DNA of 64,000 nt. Origin: Ancylobacter sp. IITR112 (lineage in GTDB: Bacteria; Pseudomonadota; Alphaproteobacteria; Rhizobiales; Xanthobacteraceae). The stretch spans positions 4,000,501 to 4,064,500 of the forward strand of contig NZ_JBGCUS010000001.1 in the NCBI RefSeq assembly GCF_041415945.1. Reading direction: 5' to 3'. The notes beneath the pieces are model-generated. The model searched no databases. It had not been told where the DNA came from and saw only the letters and a list, made by a program, of their open reading frames with translations. A program made the position numbers and the translations under genes. This document shows, piece after piece, positions 9,065 to 18,625 of the stretch. Numbering within the stretch: the first letter of the stretch is position 1; the number at the start of each line of letters is the position of its first letter.

Positions 9065-10360
9065 ATGGCCAGCGCGCATTCCCCCTTTCTCGTCCGCTGC
9101 TACCGGGCGGCGACCTGGCTGGCGACGCCCTTCGTCCGCCTGCTGCTGGCGCGCCGGCTGAAGCGCGGCAAGGAGGACGGCGCCCGCCTCACCGAACGCT
9201 ATGGTCGCGCCAGCGCCGCCCGTCCGCGCGGGCCGCTGGTGTGGGTGCATGGCGCCAGTGTCGGCGAGATGATCGCCGTGCTGCCGCTCATCGAGCGGCT
9301 GCGCGAGCGCGGCTTCCGCGTGCTGTTCACCTCCGGCACGGTGACCTCGGCGCGGCTGGCCCAGGCGCGGCTACCGCCCGACGTGCCGCACCAGTTCGTG
9401 CCGCTGGATTCGCCGCTGTTCCTGCGGCGCTTCCTCCGGCACTGGCGGCCGGACCTGGTGCTGCTGGTGGAATCCGAGCTTTGGCCGAACCTCATTCTGG
9501 AGGTGAAGGCGCGCGCCACCCCGCTGGTGCTGGTCAATGCGCGGATGTCGCCCTCCTCCTTCGAGAGCTGGCGACGGGTGCCGGGCAGCGTCGCGGCGCT
9601 GCTGTCGCGGGTCGACCTGTGTCTGGCGCAGGGGCCGGACGATGGCGAGCGGCTGCGCCAGCTCGGCGCGCCGCGCGTCACCGTCACCGGCAATCTCAAA
9701 TTTGACGCGCCGCCGCCTCCCGTCGATATCGCCGCCTTCGACGCGCTGCGGCTGGCGACGGCCGGGCGCAGCGTCGTCGTCGCCGCCTCCACCCATCCCG
9801 GCGAGGAGGAAATCGTCATCGAGGCGCATCAGCGTCTCGCCAAGGAACTGCCGAACCTGCTCACCATCCTCGCCCCGCGCCATCCCGAACGCGGCACGGC
9901 GGTGGTGCAGCTCGCCACCGCCGCCGGCTGCCCGGCGGTGCTGCGCAGCGACGGCTACCAGCCGGACAAGGGCACGGCGATCTATGTCGCGGACACGATC
10001 GGCGAACTCGGCCTGTTCTACCGGCTCGGGCCGGTGGCGCTGCTCGGGGGCTCGCTGGCGCGCCGGGGCGGGCAGAATCCGATCGAGCCGATCAAGCTCG
10101 ACACCGCCATCCTGCACGGCCCGCATGTGACCAATTTCAACGCGCTCTACGACCGGCTCGACGAGGCGGGCGGGGCGCTGTGCGTCACCGATGCGCGCAC
10201 GCTCGCGGCGGCGGCCTATATGCTGCTGGCGGACCCGGCCTCGCGCGCTACGATGATCGCGGCCGGGCGGGCGACGATCGAGAGCTTCGGCGGCGCGCTG
10301 GAGCGCACGCTCGGCGCCATCGACCCCTATCTGGTGCAGATCCAGCTTGAGAGGCGCTGA
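9065..10360 (+). CDS. waaA: 3-deoxy-D-manno-octulosonic acid (Kdo) transferase
   Basis: WaaA (KdtA) adds Kdo to lipid IVA at the inner face of the cytoplasmic membrane. The 431-residue protein has an N-terminal hydrophobic anchor and the catalytic motif VWVHGASVGEM near residue 60. Later come LVLLVESELWPNLI, the VTGNLKFDAP linker, and the GT-B C-terminal domain with APRHPERG, VALLGGSLARRGGQNPIEP and GPHVTNF. Length fits the family. It lies between the DUF374 acyltransferase and lpxK, six and five bases apart, so the three genes form one lipid A unit. Confidence 0.94.
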   Translation: MASAHSPFLVRCYRAATWLATPFVRLLLARRLKRGKEDGARLTERYGRASAARPRGPLVWVHGASVGEMIAVLPLIERLRERGFRVLFTSGTVTSARLAQARLPPDVPHQFVPLDSPLFLRRFLRHWRPDLVLLVESELWPNLILEVKARATPLVLVNARMSPSSFESWRRVPGSVAALLSRVDLCLAQGPDDGERLRQLGAPRVTVTGNLKFDAPPPPVDIAAFDALRLATAGRSVVVAASTHPGEEEIVIEAHQRLAKELPNLLTILAPRHPERGTAVVQLATAAGCPAVLRSDGYQPDKGTAIYVADTIGELGLFYRLGPVALLGGSLARRGGQNPIEPIKLDTAILHGPHVTNFNALYDRLDEAGGALCVTDARTLAAAAYMLLADPASRATMIAAGRATIESFGGALERTLGAIDPYLVQIQLERR

Positions 10361-10365
10361 ACGTG

Positions 10366-11385
10366 ATGCAGGCACCTCACTTCTGGTGGCGACGCGAACA
10401 CAGCCTGCTGGCGAAGCTGCTGGCGCCGCTGGGCGCGCTGGTCGGCGGAATCACGCTGGCGCGGCTTCGCCGGCCGGGCACGGGTGTCGGCCTGCCGGTC
10501 ATATGTGTCGGCAACCCGACCGTCGGCGGCGCCGGCAAGACCCCGACCGTGATCGAGATCGCCCGCCGGCTCGCCCTGCATGGCCACAAGCCGGCGGTGC
10601 TGACGCGCGGCTATGGCGGCCGGCTGAAGGGCCCGGTGCGGGTCGATCCGCTGCTGCACGGCGCCGATGATGTGGGCGACGAGCCGCTGCTGCTCGCCCG
10701 CGCGGCGCCGACCTTCGTCGCCCGAGACCGGCTCGCTGGGGCGCAGGCGGCGGCGCAGGCCGGCGCCGACATCCTCATCATGGATGACGGCTTCCAGAGC
10801 CCGGCGCTGGCGAAATCTCTGTCGATCCTCGTCATCGACGCCGGCGTCGGCATCGGCAACGGCCTGTGCCTGCCCGCCGGACCGCTGCGCGCGCCGCTCG
10901 CCCCCCAGCTCGAACAGGCGCAGGCGCTGCTGGTCATCGGCGAGGGAGCGCCAGGCGAGCGCGCCGCGCGCGAGGGCTATGCCGCCGGCGCCGTGGTGCT
11001 GCGCGGGCGTCTCGCCCCGGAGGCGCAGGCGGTGGCGCGGCTGTTCGGCAAGCGCGTGCTCGCCTATGCCGGTATTGGCCGTCCCGCCAAATTCTTCGAG
11101 ACGCTGCGCACGCTCGGCGTGCTGCCTGTCGTGACGCGGGCCTTCCCGGACCACCATGTCTACACGGCGGCCGAGGTGGAAGAGCTTCGCGCCGAGGCGC
11201 AGAAGATGGACCTCGTGCTGGTCACCACCGAAAAGGACGCGATGCGCCTCGCCGGCAGCGAGGTCGGCCAGCCGCTGATCGAAGTGTCGGATGTGCTGCC
11301 GGTGCGGATGGCGCTGGAGCCGCAGAGCGCGAAAGCGCTGGAGCGCATGCTGGGCGGCCTGGAATCCGGCCCGCGCGAGCGTTAG
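10366..11385 (+). CDS. lpxK: Tetraacyldisaccharide 4'-kinase
   Basis: LpxK phosphorylates the 4' position of the lipid A disaccharide, giving lipid IVA, on the cytoplasmic face of the inner membrane. The 339-residue protein has an N-terminal amphipathic helix, the P-loop VGNPTVGGAGKTP near residue 50, TRGYGG, GDEPLLLA, and the catalytic region DILIMDDGFQSPAL near 140. A GTG directly precedes the ATG at 10366; the ATG is chosen. It is the last gene of the cluster, and the three-palindrome repeat follows its stop directly. Confidence 0.94.
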   Translation: MQAPHFWWRREHSLLAKLLAPLGALVGGITLARLRRPGTGVGLPVICVGNPTVGGAGKTPTVIEIARRLALHGHKPAVLTRGYGGRLKGPVRVDPLLHGADDVGDEPLLLARAAPTFVARDRLAGAQAAAQAGADILIMDDGFQSPALAKSLSILVIDAGVGIGNGLCLPAGPLRAPLAPQLEQAQALLVIGEGAPGERAAREGYAAGAVVLRGRLAPEAQAVARLFGKRVLAYAGIGRPAKFFETLRTLGVLPVVTRAFPDHHVYTAAEVEELRAEAQKMDLVLVTTEKDAMRLAGSEVGQPLIEVSDVLPVRMALEPQSAKALERMLGGLESGPRER

Positions 11386-11550
11386 AGCACGCGCCGATCA
11401 GCTTGCATCGCAAGCTGATCGGATAACGCGTTCTCTATCTTAGAGTTAGAGGGCGATTTACCGATCAGATTGATTCAATCTGATCGGATCGCGCTCTAGC
11501 GCGTTTTCGAGCGCAGTGGATGCCGATCCGGTTGATTCAACCCGATCGGC
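11386..11550. repeat. Palindrome-rich intergenic repeat, element A
   Basis: This 165-base element follows the lpxK stop. It holds three long palindromes of related sequence, all starting CCGATC and ending GATCGG: 11394-11422 (12-bp stem), 11461-11487 (27-base palindrome) and 11523-11549 (one mismatch). Its right part (11497-11531, TAGCGCGTTTTCGAGCGCAG and on) matches the TTTTCGAGCGAAGTGGATAC core shared by the elements at 31.7 and 49.4 kb. It may also serve as transcription terminator of the lipid A operon. Confidence 0.75.
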
Positions 11551-11566
11551 CGGGCTTCGGCACCGT

Positions 11567-11791
11567 TCAGGCCGGCTTGAGGCGGTCGGGATGCAGCCGC
11601 GCCAGCACCGCCTGCGGGCTGGCATAGGCTTCCTGCAGGTCGACGCTCCAATAGCGCAGCTCGTCGAGCGGGATCGCCTCGCCGGTCACGGCGCAGCGTA
11701 CGAAGGTGCCGGGACGCACGACGCGGAAGTCGCCGTCGAGATAGCGCACCTCGGCTTCACCCGAGGCGGAGAAACGTTCGAAGCGGTTCAT
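11567..11791 (-). CDS. DUF2093 domain protein
   Basis: This 74-residue protein closely follows the DUF2093 pattern: EVRYLDGDFRVVRPGTFVRC, VTGEAIPLDELRYWSV and QEAYASPQAVLAR. It is a small soluble alphaproteobacterial protein of unknown function. It lies 96 bases downstream of xseA on the same strand, an arrangement I recall from other Rhizobiales, so both may be co-transcribed. Start ATG 11791 (MNRFERF) is chosen on homology; an in-frame ATG lies 12 bases upstream. One fixed cysteine (RCAVTG) is present. Confidence 0.8.
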   Translation of the reverse strand: MNRFERFSASGEAEVRYLDGDFRVVRPGTFVRCAVTGEAIPLDELRYWSVDLQEAYASPQAVLARLHPDRLKPA

Positions 11792-11887
11792 GTTCCCGCC
11801 CATCCTGTCGGTTCGGTTGGCGCGACAATAAAGAGCCGGTGGTCCATACGGCAAGTCCGATGGAGCACCTATCGGCGTGGCGCCCGG

Positions 11888-13504
11888 TCAATTATCGAAC
11901 AAGGTGGGTTGGCGCGGCCCCTCCGGCAAGGGGGAGGCTGCGCGGCTCTTCGGCTTGCGTGCCGGCCGGGCGGGGGAGGGCGGCGCGTCCGGACCGGCGG
12001 CGGCGGTGGCGGACACGGCGACCCGCCCGTCGCGGAATTCGATCTCCATCGCGTCCCCGGCGGCGATGCCCGCCGCCGCATGGACCGGCGCGCCCGAGGC
12101 GTCGCGGACGAGCGCATAACCCCGCGCCAGCACGCCCTTATAGGAGAGGGCGGTGAGCAGCTTGGCCACCGCGTCGAGCCGGCCGGCGCGCTCGGCCGCC
12201 TGCTGGCGCCGGCAGCGGACAAGGCGCGCCTGCGCATTTTCCAGCCGGTCGCGCCCGCGCCTGCCGCGCTCGCGCAGCGCCTGCGCGAGCAGCCGCAGCC
12301 GCCCCTCGTCGCGGGTGAGCCGCAGACGGTGGCTTGAGGTGTTGACCGCCAGCCCGCGCGGCAGCCGGGCGGCGATGTCGCCCAGGCGCTCGCCCCGGCG
12401 GGTGAGGGCGCCGGCGAGAAGCTGGGGCGTCAGCCGCCCTTCGATGCGGGTCAGCGCCAGCCGGTGCGCGCCGGCATTGGCTTTCAGCGCCCGGGGCAGG
12501 CGCTGGCCGGCCAGGTCGAGCCGCTGGCGCGGCACGGCGAGCACGGCATCCGCGCTCGGCAGCAGGCGTGACAGTGCCCGCAGTTCGCTGCGCTGCCGGT
12601 CGAGCGCGCGGGCGAGGCCGGCGCGCCGCCGCGCGTCGAGCCGCGCCAGTTCGGCGACGAGATCGGCGCGCACCGGCACCGCCATCTCGGCGGCGGCGGT
12701 CGGGGTGGGGGCGCGCAGATCGGCGGCGAAGTCGATCAGCGTCACGTCGGTCTCATGGCCGACGGCGGAAATCAGCGGGATGGCGCTCTCCGCCGCCGCG
12801 CGCACCACGCTTTCCTCGGAAAAGCCGAGCAGATCTTCCAGCGAGCCGCCGCCGCGCGCGACGATGAGCACGTCCGGACGCGGGATCGCCCCGCCGGCCT
12901 GTATCGCGTTGAAGCCGCGAATGGCGGCGCTCACCTCGGCCCCCGACGTGTCGCCCTGCACCCGCACCGGCCACACCAGCACATGGCGGGGAAACCGATC
13001 GTTCAGCCGGTGGAGAATGTCGCGGATCACCGCCCCGGTGGGCGAGGTGACGACGCCGATGACACGGGGTAGGAAAGGCGGGCGGCGCTTGCGCTCGGGC
13101 GCGAACAGGCCTTCGGCGGCGAGGCGGCGCTTCCTCTCCTCCAGCATCGCCATGATGGCGCCGGCGCCGGCGAATTCCAGCTGCTCGATGACGATCTGGT
13201 AGGAGGACTTGCCGGGAAAGGTGGTGATGCGGCCGATGGCGACCACTTCCAGCCCTTCCTCCGGCCGGATCTTCAGCCGGCCGAAATTGCCCTTCCACAC
13301 CACGGCGTCCAGCCGGGCGTTCTGGTCCTTCAGGCTGAAATAGGCGTGGCCGGAGGAATGCGGGCCGCGATAGCCGGAGATTTCCCCGCGCACCCGCACA
13401 TGGCCGAAGGAATCCTCCACCGTGCGCTTGAGCGCGCCGGAAAGTTCCGAGACGGTCCAGTCGGCGGCGTTGGAGACGGGCGATTCGGCGAGGCTGTCGG
13501 GCAT
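11888..13504 (-). CDS. xseA: Exodeoxyribonuclease VII large subunit
   Basis: XseA with XseB cuts single-stranded DNA from both ends in repair and recombination. Residues 20-115 form the OB-fold ([31 protein letters not shown]). The catalytic domain follows, with [34 protein letters not shown] [15 protein letters not shown] near residue 240, and [17 protein letters not shown]. The C-terminal part is a long basic coiled-coil with repeated RRxRL segments, somewhat longer than in E. coli (538 versus about 456 residues). ATG 13504 is the homology-supported start; the frame runs further upstream into the intergenic repeat. xseB is not in the window. Confidence 0.93.
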   Translation of the reverse strand: MPDSLAESPVSNAADWTVSELSGALKRTVEDSFGHVRVRGEISGYRGPHSSGHAYFSLKDQNARLDAVVWKGNFGRLKIRPEEGLEVVAIGRITTFPGKSSYQIVIEQLEFAGAGAIMAMLEERKRRLAAEGLFAPERKRRPPFLPRVIGVVTSPTGAVIRDILHRLNDRFPRHVLVWPVRVQGDTSGAEVSAAIRGFNAIQAGGAIPRPDVLIVARGGGSLEDLLGFSEESVVRAAAESAIPLISAVGHETDVTLIDFAADLRAPTPTAAAEMAVPVRADLVAELARLDARRRAGLARALDRQRSELRALSRLLPSADAVLAVPRQRLDLAGQRLPRALKANAGAHRLALTRIEGRLTPQLLAGALTRRGERLGDIAARLPRGLAVNTSSHRLRLTRDEGRLRLLAQALRERGRRGRDRLENAQARLVRCRRQQAAERAGRLDAVAKLLTALSYKGVLARGYALVRDASGAPVHAAAGIAAGDAMEIEFRDGRVAVSATAAAGPDAPPSPARPARKPKSRAASPLPEGPRQPTLFDN

Positions 13505-13554
13505 GGGGCAGTGATAATGGGTTTTGGCCGGGGCGGAAACGGGGCGGGCCTCTA

Positions 13555-13644
13555 CATTATCCCGGCCGGGGGCGGAGCCGGAGAGCCGGGATCGCACTCC
13601 GCTGACCCCGATCCCGGCTCGGCCTGCGGCCGTCCGGGATGACG
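13555..13644. repeat. GTCATCCCGG-type intergenic repeat, copy 1
   Basis: A 90-base palindromic unit in the divergent region between xseA and glyQ. The left end reads ATTATCCCGGC and the right end GTCCGGGATGACG, with an internal GATCCCGGCTCGGCCTGCGG. It shares ends and internal words with copies at 18197-18302 and 29963-30066. It occupies most of the 227-base gap that must also hold both promoters. Confidence 0.7.
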
Positions 13645-13731
13645 TGCCTCCTGATCCGGCCTCGGCACCTTGATCCCCGCCCTTCCCCGGCCTAGGTTGC
13701 GCCGCCTTTTCAGCCAACCGCCGGCTTACCC

Positions 13732-14676
13732 ATGATCGATCCCGCTCTGCCGCCGCATATGCGCCCCGACAAGTCGTTCCAGGGGCTCATCCTCGCGCTC
13801 CATGCCTTCTGGGCGGACAAGGGCTGCGTGGTGCTGCAGCCCTACGACATGGAAGTCGGCGCCGGCACCTTCCACCCCGCCACCACGCTGCGCGCCCTCG
13901 GGCCGCTGCCGTGGAAGGCGGCCTATGTGCAGCCCTCGCGCCGGCCCAAGGATGGGCGCTACGGCAAGAACCCCAACCGGCTGCAGCATTATTACCAGTA
14001 CCAGGTGATCCTGAAGCCCTCGCCGGCCGACCTGCAAGACCTCTATCTCGCCTCGCTCTCGGCCATCGGCATCGACCTCAACCTGCACGATGTGCGCTTT
14101 GTCGAGGACGATTGGGAAAGCCCGACGCTCGGCGCCTGGGGGCTGGGCTGGGAGTGCTGGTGCGACGGCATGGAGGTGAGCCAGTTCACCTATTTCCAGC
14201 AGGTCGCCGGCTTCGAATGCGCCCCCGTGGCAGGCGAGCTGACCTATGGGCTGGAACGCCTCGCCATGTATGTGCAGGGGGTCGAGAACGTCTACGACCT
14301 CAATTTCAACGGCCGCGAGGGCGACGAGAAGGTCACCTATGGCGACGTGTTCCTGCAGGCGGAAGAGGAATATTCCCGGCACAATTTCGAGCATGCCGAC
14401 ACCGACATGCTGTTCGAGCAGTTCCGCATGGCCGAGAGCGCGGCGGCGAAATATCTTGAGGCCGGCTGGGAAGACGGCAGCAAGACCCGCCATCTGATGG
14501 CGCAGCCCGCCTATGACCAGTGCATCAAGGCGAGCCATGTGTTCAACCTGCTCGACGCGCGCGGGGTGATCTCCGTCACCGAGCGGCAGAGCTATATTCT
14601 GCGCGTGCGCGAACTCGCCAAGGCCTGCGGGGCGGCCTGGCTGGCCACGGCGGCGGGCGGCACACCGGCGGCCTGA
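13732..14676 (+). CDS. glyQ: Glycyl-tRNA synthetase alpha subunit
   Basis: The 314-residue protein is the catalytic subunit of the heterotetrameric bacterial glycyl-tRNA synthetase. It is recognisable from [50 protein letters not shown] and the motif-rich [14 protein letters not shown] region. Near residue 140 it has [19 protein letters not shown], and a conserved [12 protein letters not shown] motif follows at 180. Length is as expected. The partner glyS starts 1.4 kb downstream, with an MFS gene between. Confidence 0.97.
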   Translation: MIDPALPPHMRPDKSFQGLILALHAFWADKGCVVLQPYDMEVGAGTFHPATTLRALGPLPWKAAYVQPSRRPKDGRYGKNPNRLQHYYQYQVILKPSPADLQDLYLASLSAIGIDLNLHDVRFVEDDWESPTLGAWGLGWECWCDGMEVSQFTYFQQVAGFECAPVAGELTYGLERLAMYVQGVENVYDLNFNGREGDEKVTYGDVFLQAEEEYSRHNFEHADTDMLFEQFRMAESAAAKYLEAGWEDGSKTRHLMAQPAYDQCIKASHVFNLLDARGVISVTERQSYILRVRELAKACGAAWLATAAGGTPAA

Positions 14677-14708
14677 TCTTCTCCTTCCTCCCCGCGCGGA
14701 GCGCGCCC

Positions 14709-16007
14709 ATGGCCAGCGTCGATGTCGCGTCCTATTCCGGCCCCGAGCCGGCCGAGACCCCGGCCGGTTCCCGCGCGCTCATCGCCGGGGCGCTGGGCAA
14801 TGTGCTGGAATGGTATGATTTCGCCGCCTATGGCTTTCTGGCCGCGATCTTCGCCAGGAACTTCTTCCCCGACAGCGACCCCTTTGTCGGCCTGATCGCC
14901 GCCTTCGGCGTGTTCGCCGCCTCCTTCGTCATGCGGCCGGTCGGCGGCATGGTGTTCGGCCATATTGGCGACCGTTATGGCCGCCGCCGGGCGCTGTTCA
15001 TCTCCGCCGCGATGATGACGGTCTCCACCGTCGCCATCGGCCTGCTCCCGACCTATGCGACGATCGGCGTCGCCGCGCCGCTGCTGCTCCTGCTGCTGCG
15101 GCTGCTGCAGGGGCTGTCGATCGGCGGGGAATACACCACCTCGGCGATCTTCCTCGCCGAGAATGCCAAGCTGCGGCGGCGCGGGCTCATCGCCTCCTTC
15201 GCCGGCTGCGGCGCCTCCGGCGGCACGCTGCTCGGCTCCATGGTCGGCGCCGTCACCGCCATGATGATGAGCACGGACGATCTCGTCGCCTGGGGCTGGC
15301 GCATCCCGTTCCTGCTCGGCATCCTGCTCGGCGGCTTCACGCTCTATCTGCGCGGTTCCGCCATTGACGACGCGCCTTCCCGCCCGCACCGGCCCGGCCG
15401 GCTGCCGCTGGTCGAGGCCCTGCGCACCGATGGGCGCGAGATGATCCGCGCCGCGGTGCTCAACCTCACCTTGGGCGTCAGCTTCTATATGCTGTTCGTC
15501 TATCTCACCACCTATATGCAGCAGGTGGACGGCCTCACCGAGCGCCTCTCGCTGCAGATCAACACCATCAGCATGGTGGCCGTGCTCGGGCTGGCGCCGC
15601 TCTTCGCCGCGTTGTCGGACCGGATCGGGCGCAAGCCCGTGGTCTGCGGCGGGCTGATCGGTCTCATCCTGTTCTCCTGGCCGTTGTTCCGCCTGCTCGA
15701 TTCCGGCGTGGCGGCGAACGCGCTCATCGGCCAGCTCGGCTTTGCCGTGCTGGTCGCCGCCTATGCCGGGCCTATGCCCTGCGTGCTGGTGGAAATGTTC
15801 CGCCCCGCCACGCGCTGCAGCGCGCTCTCCTTCAGCTACAATCTCGCCCTCGGCCTTGCCGGCGGCACCGCGCCGATGGTGGCGGTGTATCTGGTCAATC
15901 GCGAACAGTTCGACATGGGCCCCGCCGCCTATCTCATCGCGGTGGCGGCGGTCTCGCTCGCCGCCGCGCTGACGATGAAGGAGACCCGTGGCCGGGCGCT
16001 TTCCTGA
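14709..16007 (+). CDS. MFS transporter, metabolite:H+ symporter (MHS) family
   Basis: The 432-residue protein has 12 predicted membrane spans. It starts with the MHS signature ALGNVLEWYDFAAYGFLA near residue 28 and has the loop motif FGHIGDRYGRRRAL near 90 plus GLSIGGEYTTSAIFLAE near 140, as in ProP, KgtP and ShiA. A second-half MFS loop is LSDRIGRKPVV near 300. The substrate is unknown; the family takes up organic acids, osmolytes or aromatic acids with protons. It sits 32 bases after glyQ and 107 before glyS on the same strand, an unexpected position between two subunits of one enzyme. Confidence 0.85.
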   Translation: MASVDVASYSGPEPAETPAGSRALIAGALGNVLEWYDFAAYGFLAAIFARNFFPDSDPFVGLIAAFGVFAASFVMRPVGGMVFGHIGDRYGRRRALFISAAMMTVSTVAIGLLPTYATIGVAAPLLLLLLRLLQGLSIGGEYTTSAIFLAENAKLRRRGLIASFAGCGASGGTLLGSMVGAVTAMMMSTDDLVAWGWRIPFLLGILLGGFTLYLRGSAIDDAPSRPHRPGRLPLVEALRTDGREMIRAAVLNLTLGVSFYMLFVYLTTYMQQVDGLTERLSLQINTISMVAVLGLAPLFAALSDRIGRKPVVCGGLIGLILFSWPLFRLLDSGVAANALIGQLGFAVLVAAYAGPMPCVLVEMFRPATRCSALSFSYNLALGLAGGTAPMVAVYLVNREQFDMGPAAYLIAVAAVSLAAALTMKETRGRALS

Positions 16008-16114
16008 ACGAGACGCCTCCCCTCGCCGGGCGCGACGTGCTAGGGCGTCGGCCGACCTTCCCGCAACGGCGCGCGCCGCCAGGTGCCGCCCGCCAGCCGA
16101 CGTGACGCAGCGCC

Positions 16115-18178
16115 ATGCCCGATCTCCTGCTCGAACTGTTCTGCGAAGAAATCCCCGCCCGCATGCAGGCCGGCGCGGCGGAGAGCCTGCGCAAGCTCGT
16201 CACCGATGCGCTGGTCGAGCGCGGCCTCGTCTATGAGGGCGCCAAGGCGTTCGTCACCCCGCGCCGGCTGGCGCTCGCCGTGCACGGCCTGCCGGCGCAG
16301 CAGCCGGACACGCATGAGGAGCGCAAGGGCCCGCGCGTCGGCGCCCCGCAGGGCGCCATTGACGGCTTCCTGAAAGCCGCCGGCCTCGCCTCCATCGAAC
16401 AGGCGAGCATCGAGAGCGACCCGAAAAAGGGCGAGTTCTACATCGCCCGCATCCACAAGCATGGCCGGCCGACGCCAGAGGTGATTGCCGAGATCGTGCC
16501 CGCCGTGATCCGCGCCTTCCCCTGGCCGAAGTCCATGCGCTGGGGCAAGGGCTCGACCAGCCCGAACGCGCTGCGCTGGGTGCGGCCGCTGCAATCCATC
16601 CTGTGCACCTTCGGCCCCGAGACCGAGGAGCCGGAGATCGTCGCTTTCGAGATCGACGGCCTCCGCTCCGGCGATGTCACGCGCGGCCACCGCTTCCTCG
16701 CTGAGGGCACGATCCGCGTGCGCCGGCTGGAAGACTGGATGGCGAAGCTGGAAGCCGCCTTCGTGGTGGTGGACCGCGAGCGGCGCAAGGACATCATCCT
16801 CAACGACGCCAAGGATCTCGCCCTCGCGCAGGGGCTGGAACTGGTGGAGGATGCCGGCCTGCTGGACGAGATTTCCGGGCTGGTGGAATGGCCCGTCGTG
16901 CTGATGGGGTCGTTCGACCCCGCCTTTCTCGACGTGCCGGACGAGGTGGTGCGCGCCACCATCCGCGCCAACCAGAAATGCTTCGTGTTGAAGGACCCCG
17001 CCACCGGGCGGCTCGCCAACAGGTTCATTCTGGTGTCGAACCTTGCCGCCAGCGATGGCGGCGCGGCGATCATCGCCGGCAATGAGCGCGTCATCCGCGC
17101 CCGGCTCTCCGACGCCAAGTTCTTCTGGGAGACGGACAAGAAGACCAACGCCTCGGTGCCGCTGGAAGAGCGGCTGGCGAAATTCGGCAATGTCACTTTC
17201 CACGAGAAGCTCGGCTCGCAGCTTGAGCGCATCCGCCGCATCGCCCGTCTTGCGCGCGAACTCGCGCCCGTGGTGGGCGCCGATCCGGACCTCGCGGAGC
17301 AGGCCGCGCTCTATGCCAAGAGCGATCTGCGCACGGAGGTGGTGGGCGAATTCCCCGAAGTGCAGGGGCTGATGGGCCGCTATTACGCCCGTCTCGAAGG
17401 CCTGCCTGAGGAAATCGCCGCCGCGGCGGAAGAGCATTACAAGCCGCAGGGCCCGACCGATATTGTCCCCACCGCGCCGGTCTCCATCGCCGTGGCGCTG
17501 GCCGACAAGCTCGATACGCTGGTCGGCTTCTGGGCCATCGACGAGAAGCCGACCGGCTCCAAGGACCCCTATGCCCTTCGCCGCGCGGCGCTGGGCGTGG
17601 TGCGGATTGTGCTGGAGAATGGGCTGACGGTGAAACTCGGCGCGTTTGCCGAGCCGGATTTGCTCTCCTTCTTCGCCGACCGTCTCAAGGTCCATCTGCG
17701 CGAAGCCGGTGCCCGCCACGATCTGGTCGATGCCGTTTTCGCCCTTCCCGGCCAGGACGACCTGCTGCTCGTGGTGAAGCGCGTCGAGGCGCTGGGGCGG
17801 TTCCTCGCCACCGAGGACGGCAAGAACCTGCTCGCCGGCACCAAGCGCGCGGCGAATATTCTGCGCATCGAGGAGAAGAAGGACGGCGTCGCTTATGAAG
17901 GCGGCGTCGACATGGTGCTGCTGCACGAGCCGGAGGAACGCGCGCTGGCTGACGCGATCGCTGCGCTCGGCCCGCAGATCGAACAGGCACTGGCGCGTGA
18001 AGACTTCGAGGCCGCTATGGCGCTGATCGCGCAGTTGCGCGCACCGGTCGACGCCTTCTTCGAGAAGGTGACGGTGAATGCGGAAGACCAGGCGCTGCGG
18101 GTCAACCGCCTGCGCCTGCTCGCCGACATCCGCGCCGCCACCCGCGCCATCGCCGATTTCGAGCGCATCGAGGGGTAG
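16115..18178 (+). CDS. glyS: Glycyl-tRNA synthetase beta subunit
   Basis: The 687-residue beta subunit handles tRNA-Gly recognition in the alpha2-beta2 enzyme. Markers are [18 protein letters not shown] at the N-terminus, [11 protein letters not shown] near 48, and the [19 protein letters not shown] region near 130-155. It also has the [17 protein letters not shown] segment, ISNL-like ILVSNL and [13 protein letters not shown] near 330. [25 protein letters not shown] motif lies near 470 and a C-terminal anticodon-binding-like domain follows. Length fits. It follows the MFS gene and probably shares its transcript with glyQ. Confidence 0.96.
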   Translation: MPDLLLELFCEEIPARMQAGAAESLRKLVTDALVERGLVYEGAKAFVTPRRLALAVHGLPAQQPDTHEERKGPRVGAPQGAIDGFLKAAGLASIEQASIESDPKKGEFYIARIHKHGRPTPEVIAEIVPAVIRAFPWPKSMRWGKGSTSPNALRWVRPLQSILCTFGPETEEPEIVAFEIDGLRSGDVTRGHRFLAEGTIRVRRLEDWMAKLEAAFVVVDRERRKDIILNDAKDLALAQGLELVEDAGLLDEISGLVEWPVVLMGSFDPAFLDVPDEVVRATIRANQKCFVLKDPATGRLANRFILVSNLAASDGGAAIIAGNERVIRARLSDAKFFWETDKKTNASVPLEERLAKFGNVTFHEKLGSQLERIRRIARLARELAPVVGADPDLAEQAALYAKSDLRTEVVGEFPEVQGLMGRYYARLEGLPEEIAAAAEEHYKPQGPTDIVPTAPVSIAVALADKLDTLVGFWAIDEKPTGSKDPYALRRAALGVVRIVLENGLTVKLGAFAEPDLLSFFADRLKVHLREAGARHDLVDAVFALPGQDDLLLVVKRVEALGRFLATEDGKNLLAGTKRAANILRIEEKKDGVAYEGGVDMVLLHEPEERALADAIAALGPQIEQALAREDFEAAMALIAQLRAPVDAFFEKVTVNAEDQALRVNRLRLLADIRAATRAIADFERIEG

Positions 18179-18196
18179 GCGGCGCACTCCTTACGC

Positions 18197-18302
18197 CGTC
18201 ATCCCGGAACGGCCGCCAGGCCGTCTCCGGGATCGCGTGGTGTCTTGCCGTCGCGCCATCGCGATCTCGGCTCGCCGGCTTTGCCTGCGGCCGGGATGAC
18301 GG
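18197..18302. repeat. GTCATCCCGG-type intergenic repeat, copy 2
   Basis: A 106-base palindromic unit after glyS. It begins CGTCATCCCGGAACGGCCGC and ends CTGCGGCCGGGATGACGG, so the outer arms are inverted copies of GTCATCCCGG. The middle contains TCTCCGGGATCGCG and GCGATCTCGG, matching internal words of the other two copies. Confidence 0.7.
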
Positions 18303-18400
18303 CCATCGGACGTTCAGGCGCCGGAACGCTTGCGTGCACCCGAGGGCGGAACCATCCTGCCGGGCGCGGCTTATGTCGCTACCACCCAGCGGAGTGTCCC

Positions 18401-18577
18401 ATGGACATCAATATCGTCGCCATTCAGCCGATCGTCGCGCTCATCGCCGGCATCCTCATTCTCGTAATGCCGCGCCTGCTAAGCTTCATCGTCGCCATCT
18501 ATCTGATCTTCATCGGCATTGTCGGCCTGCTCGGCACCGGCGGGCTGGAGAATATCGGCCAGCGGCTCGGCATCTGA
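18401..18577 (+). CDS. DUF3096 small membrane protein
   Basis: A 58-residue protein formed of two hydrophobic helices around a short PRLL turn (IVALIAGILILVMPRLLSFIV is the core, residues 11-31), ending in a GLENIGQRLGI tail. This is the DUF3096 pattern of very small inner-membrane proteins with no known role. ATG 18401 has GGAG 11 bases upstream. It converges with the DoxX gene over a strong hairpin. Confidence 0.7.
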   Translation: MDINIVAIQPIVALIAGILILVMPRLLSFIVAIYLIFIGIVGLLGTGGLENIGQRLGI

Positions 18578-18584
18578 GGCCTGC

Positions 18585-18610
18585 GCCCTGCCCGGGCTGC
18601 CGGGCAGGGC
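18585..18610. terminator. Hairpin between convergent DUF3096 and DoxX genes
   Basis: A perfect 11-bp GC stem (18585-18595 with 18600-18610, GCCCTGCCCGG arm) and a four-base loop. It lies eight bases after the DUF3096 stop and 16 before the DoxX stop. There is no clear U-run on either side, so bidirectional termination is plausible but not assured. Confidence 0.45.
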
Positions 18611-18625
18611 TCCGGTGCCACGCGC

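Noticed and set aside
16040..18187. 715-residue minus-strand open frame opposite glyS
   Set aside because: Shadow frame; glyS on the plus strand is clear over its full length.
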